From assembly GCA_003695215.1 (NCBI GenBank), contig RFIM01000215.1:1-16822 (forward strand): DNA of 16,822 nucleotides, written 5' to 3'. Position 1 is the stretch's first letter; each line of letters starts with the position of its first letter. Positions 14,284-16,822 of the stretch are shown here, piece after piece. Made by a program: the position numbers and the translations under genes. The notes beneath the pieces were generated by a model. It did no database searches. It saw only the letters and a list, made by a program, of their open reading frames with translations, and was not told the DNA's origin. This DNA is from Chloroflexota bacterium. GTDB taxonomy: Bacteria > Chloroflexota > Anaerolineae > Aggregatilineales > UBA2796.

Positions 14284-14754
14284 GTGGACGCAGCAGATAG
14301 GCAACTGGCACAACGCGAGCGGCGCTATCGCCTGGTGTTGTTCAGCGGCCTAGCGCTGCTGCTGGCGATCGCGCTAGGCATATGCGCTAGCTTTGCCGCT
14401 GTGGCGCCAAGCGTCTGGCGTCCGTTCAACGGCGCCACACGCATCGTCATTCAAATCACAGGCGAAGTGACGCGCATCGGCGGAATGCCCATGCCCGCCG
14501 ATGCCGTATTGCGCTCGCATACCATCCGCGAGTCGGGCGGAATCTTCGAGTACACCACACAACACAGTGCCGAAGAGCTCTTCAGATTCTACTACTACCT
14601 GATGGTGCAGGTGAACGGTTGGCGCATCGGCTCGCAGCCGCTGGTGAGCACAGATCGGGCTGAATTTCGCTTCTACCTGAACAACCTGCCGCGCCTGACC
14701 ATCATCAAGGCGCGCTGCGCTGATGGCAGGTGCTACGTCAGCGTGGACTACTGA
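14284..14754 (+). CDS. Small single-pass membrane protein of unknown function
   Basis: The 156-aa product has a basic N-terminal tail (RQLAQRERRYR), one transmembrane helix (about 17-40), and an outside domain of about 110 residues. The outside domain contains IVIQITGEVTRIGG, a SAEELFRFYYYLMVQVNGW segment, and a Cys pair near the end (KARCADGRCYVSV). I do not recognise the family. The AEELFRFYYYLMVQVNGWRI stretch recalls small domains in which a short polypeptide folds around a difference term, but no function follows. GTG 14284 is preferred because AAGGA (14271-14275) lies 8 nt upstream. The longer GTG start at 14206 sits at a possible -10 (TAAGAT, 14209-14214) and adds an unlikely leader. 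The gene is divergent from the SH3b lipoprotein operon, sharing a 155-nt gap. Confidence 0.7.
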   Translation: MDAADRQLAQRERRYRLVLFSGLALLLAIALGICASFAAVAPSVWRPFNGATRIVIQITGEVTRIGGMPMPADAVLRSHTIRESGGIFEYTTQHSAEELFRFYYYLMVQVNGWRIGSQPLVSTDRAEFRFYLNNLPRLTIIKARCADGRCYVSVDY

Positions 14755-14785
14755 GCTGAGCCTGTTGCAGCGCTTTGAAATGCGC

Positions 14786-14791
14786 TATACT
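14786..14791 (+). promoter_or_regulatory. Candidate -10 element of the HexNAc-1-P transferase gene
   Basis: TATACT lies 41 nt before ATG 14833, with TTGCAG (14765-14770) 15 nt upstream as a poor -35. A purine-rich AAAAAGGA (14811-14818) follows in the leader, 14 nt before the ATG, which is further than usual for a ribosome site. Confidence 0.4.
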
Positions 14792-14832
14792 TCTCGCCGA
14801 TCAGGTGCCGAAAAAGGACGTGCGCTCTGAAC

Positions 14833-15873
14833 ATGCTGGATTACATGCCCGTCTTGGCAGTCGGCTTTGCCGCTTCAGTCGGCCTGGCACCGCTGACGCG
14901 CCAATTGGCGCAGCGCATCGGCTTGGTAGATAAGCCGAGCGCGCGCAAAGTTCACCAAATGCCGATTCCGCTGATGGGCGGCCTCTCGATCTACCTCGCC
15001 TTCCTGTTGGCGCTGCTGATGTTCGGCAATCAGCCCGCCTATATGAACGAGCTGATCGCCATTGTGCTGTGTGCCAGCTTCCTGACCTTCGTTGGCTTCT
15101 GGGATGATCGCCGAGAGCTGCGCCCGCGCACGAAATATGCCTCGCAGCTGGCTGTAGCCCTGTTTTGCGTGGTCGTCGGCTTGCGCGTGGACTTGTTCGG
15201 CGTGTGGCTGCTGGATGCAGCCTTGACAATCTTTTGGTTCGTCGGGATCATCAATGCCGTCAATTTTCTGGATAACATGGACGGCCTAGCGGCGGGCACA
15301 AGCGCTATTTCGGCGTTCTTTCTATTTTTGCTCTCAGCGCTGCAAGGGCAGACTTTGGTCTCAAGCCTTTCGGCGGCCTTGTGCGGTGCGCTGATCGGCT
15401 TTTTGATCTACAACTTCAACCCTGCTAGCATGTTCATGGGCGATATGGGATCGCTGCCGATAGGCTTTTTGCTGGCAGTGCTTGGCCTGAAGCTGCGCTT
15501 CGCTACGCAAGTGCCAGCGGCCAGCTGGATGATCCCGATTCTGGTGCTAGGCTTGCCGATCTTCGATACGACGCTAGTAGTCTTCACGCGGCTGCGCGAA
15601 GGGCGCTCGCCGGCGCAAGGCGGCAAGGATCACAGCTCGCATCGTCTGGTGGCCATGGGCTTGCATCCGCGCCTGGCCGTGCTGACGCTCTATGCGGCCT
15701 GCGTGCTGCTCGGGCTTTCAGCTCTGCTGATCAGCTTTGCGCCGCTCGAGGCAGCCTTGCTGATCGGCGGCGGAGTCGGCGCGATCGGGCTGGGTACCTT
15801 CATCATCCTGGAAGTTGTTCGGATCAAGCAGCAGCGCAAGCTCAAGGCGTCGCCAGGCATACAGAAGGGATAA
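14833..15873 (+). CDS. Undecaprenyl-phosphate N-acetylhexosamine-1-phosphate transferase (MraY/WecA/TagO family)
   Basis: The 346-aa polytopic membrane protein has about ten hydrophobic segments. Family motifs are visible: the loop KVHQMPIPLMGG (39-50), GFWDDRREL with the Asp91-Asp92 pair, NAVNFLDNMDGLAAG (141-155) with catalytic and metal-binding Asp residues, FMGDMGSLPIG (201-211), and the cytoplasmic loop GGKDHSSHRL (263-272) with its His residues. Enzymes of this group move HexNAc-1-phosphate from a UDP-sugar to undecaprenyl phosphate on the inner face of the membrane. That is the first lipid-linked step of wall teichoic acid, arabinogalactan or O-antigen-like polymers. The NMDG and HxxHR patterns fit WecA/TagO better than MraY. 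It lies 13 nt upstream of the epimerase gene and is probably co-transcribed with it. An in-frame ATG 12 nt downstream is an alternative start. Confidence 0.93.
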   Translation: MLDYMPVLAVGFAASVGLAPLTRQLAQRIGLVDKPSARKVHQMPIPLMGGLSIYLAFLLALLMFGNQPAYMNELIAIVLCASFLTFVGFWDDRRELRPRTKYASQLAVALFCVVVGLRVDLFGVWLLDAALTIFWFVGIINAVNFLDNMDGLAAGTSAISAFFLFLLSALQGQTLVSSLSAALCGALIGFLIYNFNPASMFMGDMGSLPIGFLLAVLGLKLRFATQVPAASWMIPILVLGLPIFDTTLVVFTRLREGRSPAQGGKDHSSHRLVAMGLHPRLAVLTLYAACVLLGLSALLISFAPLEAALLIGGGVGAIGLGTFIILEVVRIKQQRKLKASPGIQKG

Positions 15874-15886
15874 GCGTTCACGATAC

Positions 15887-16822
15887 ATGGCAACTTACTT
15901 GGTCACAGGCGGTGCAGGCTTCATCGGCTCTCATCTTGTGGACGCACTCTTGGCGCGTGGCGAGACCGTGCGTGTGGTAGATAATTTTGCCACAGGCAGC
16001 CGTGAGTACATCGAGTCCGTGCGCGATCAGATCGCCTTCTATGAAGTGGACATCGCTGACTTAGACGCGCTGCGCGAGCCGATGCAAGGCGTGGATTACG
16101 TGCTGCATCAAGCGGCGATTCCATCCGTGCCGCGCTCGGTCGCCGATCCGCGCCTAACGCACGATTCGTGCGCCACGGGTACCTTGAACGTGCTGATCGC
16201 AGCGCGAGATGCGCAAGTCAAGCGCGTCATCTACGCCGCGTCCTCATCGGCATACGGCGATATTGAAGGCACATACAAGCGCGAAGACATGCCGCCGTGT
16301 CCGCTCTCGCCCTACGCTGTGGCTAAGCTGGTCGGCGAGCAGTACTGCCAGGTCTTCTACAATATCTACGGTCTAGAGACAGTTGCGTTGCGCTACTTCA
16401 ATGTGTTCGGCCCGCGCCAAGACCCGAACTCGCCTTACTCAGCGGTCATTCCGCTCTTCATCAAGGCGATGCTAGCAGGCGCACAGCCGATCGTCTTTGG
16501 TGATGGGACGCAATCGCGCGATTTCACGTATATCGAGAATGTAGTGCAAGGCAATTTATTGGCGTGCAAGGCTGATGGGCGCGTAGCAGGCAAGGTGATC
16601 AACTTGGCCTGTGGCGAGAGCATCAACCTGCTCGATCTGATCGCGGCCATCAACACGCTGCTGGGCACACATATCGTGCCGATCTTCGCCGAGCCGCGTC
16701 CGGGCGATGTCAAGCACTCTTGTGCTGATATTCGCCTGGCGCGCGAGCTACTCGGTTTCACGCCGAGCGTCTCGTTTGAGGAAGGCTTGCGCCGTACCTT
16801 GGCGTGGCTGAGGAATGCCTAA
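15887..16822 (+). CDS. NAD-dependent UDP-sugar epimerase, UDP-GlcNAc 4-epimerase (WbpP/TviC-like)
   Basis: The 311-aa extended SDR enzyme has the NAD loop TGGAGFIGS (7-15), Asp32 for NAD ribose binding, SSSAYGD (119-125) and YAVAK with Tyr143 and Lys147. RYFNVFGPRQDPNSPYSAVI (169-188) and GDGTQSRDFTYIENVVQGNL are close to the pattern of WbpP-type epimerases that interconvert UDP-GlcNAc and UDP-GalNAc. UDP-Glc/UDP-Gal or uronate forms cannot be excluded. ATG 15887 begins directly at the Rossmann strand; a start at 15815 would lie inside the upstream gene. No good ribosome site sits at normal distance (AAGGGA is 17 nt upstream, before the previous stop), so translation may be coupled to the transferase gene. 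The stop codon is the last three bases of the window, so the gene is complete. Confidence 0.92.
   Translation: MATYLVTGGAGFIGSHLVDALLARGETVRVVDNFATGSREYIESVRDQIAFYEVDIADLDALREPMQGVDYVLHQAAIPSVPRSVADPRLTHDSCATGTLNVLIAARDAQVKRVIYAASSSAYGDIEGTYKREDMPPCPLSPYAVAKLVGEQYCQVFYNIYGLETVALRYFNVFGPRQDPNSPYSAVIPLFIKAMLAGAQPIVFGDGTQSRDFTYIENVVQGNLLACKADGRVAGKVINLACGESINLLDLIAAINTLLGTHIVPIFAEPRPGDVKHSCADIRLARELLGFTPSVSFEEGLRRTLAWLRNA

Noticed and set aside
15815..15886. Longer in-frame start for the epimerase gene.
   Set aside because: It would place 24 extra Ser/Arg-rich residues before the Rossmann strand and lie inside the transferase coding region. Family members start directly at this strand.
1..16822. 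Search for CRISPR repeats, tRNA or rRNA genes, insertion sequences, prophage or defence genes.
   Set aside because: No regularly spaced repeats, cloverleaf-like sequences, transposase motifs or terminal inverted repeats were recognised by eye. The HNH protein is a stand-alone housekeeping-type family member without partner genes that would mark a defence island.

Overview
The window is a dense stretch (about 58% G+C by eye) of bacterial chromosome carrying fourteen protein-coding genes, one of them cut by the left edge. No rRNA, tRNA, CRISPR array, insertion sequence or phage gene was seen. The style suggests a Chloroflexota bacterium, probably Anaerolineae-like. Evidence is a lipoprotein with long Thr/Pro linkers and an SH3b domain, a HEAT-repeat membrane protein with the same kind of linker, an RNase J, and a TagO/WecA-type transferase. 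This placement is an inference; no marker gene such as 16S rRNA is present.

Left block (1-5882, all minus strand): a secreted papain-like protein with a very acidic tail (4089-5882); a three-part cyclic-nucleotide-binding plus CpaE/MinD-like protein (2088-3908); a galactokinase with an extra deoxyribosyltransferase-like domain at its N-terminus (356-2059); and the start of an S41 processing peptidase (1-323). The last three are closely spaced (28 and 32 nt gaps) and may be co-transcribed, although internal -10-like elements are present.

Middle block (6042-10672, plus strand): an HNH endonuclease with a textbook intrinsic terminator, a GT4-family glycosyltransferase with a leaderless-type promoter, an SDR oxidoreductase, and RNase J preceded by a long leader with a strong stem-loop. 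RNase J runs tail-to-tail into a minus-strand operon (14128 down to 10669) encoding an SH3b lipoprotein, a HEAT-TM-extracellular protein and cytidylate kinase. The rnj and cmk stop codons share bases.

Right block (14284-16822, plus strand): a small single-pass membrane protein of unknown function, a polyprenyl-phosphate HexNAc-1-phosphate transferase, and a UDP-GlcNAc 4-epimerase-type SDR that ends exactly at the window edge. The last two are 13 nt apart and would fit the start of cell-surface polysaccharide synthesis: one loads the lipid carrier and the other interconverts UDP-HexNAc sugars.

The most notable observations are two unusual domain fusions (galactokinase and CNBD-CpaE), the stem-loop in the RNase J leader, several promoters tightly fitted to start or stop codons, and a strong shortage of the tetranucleotide CCGG across the window. 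No obvious new defence or mobile system is present.
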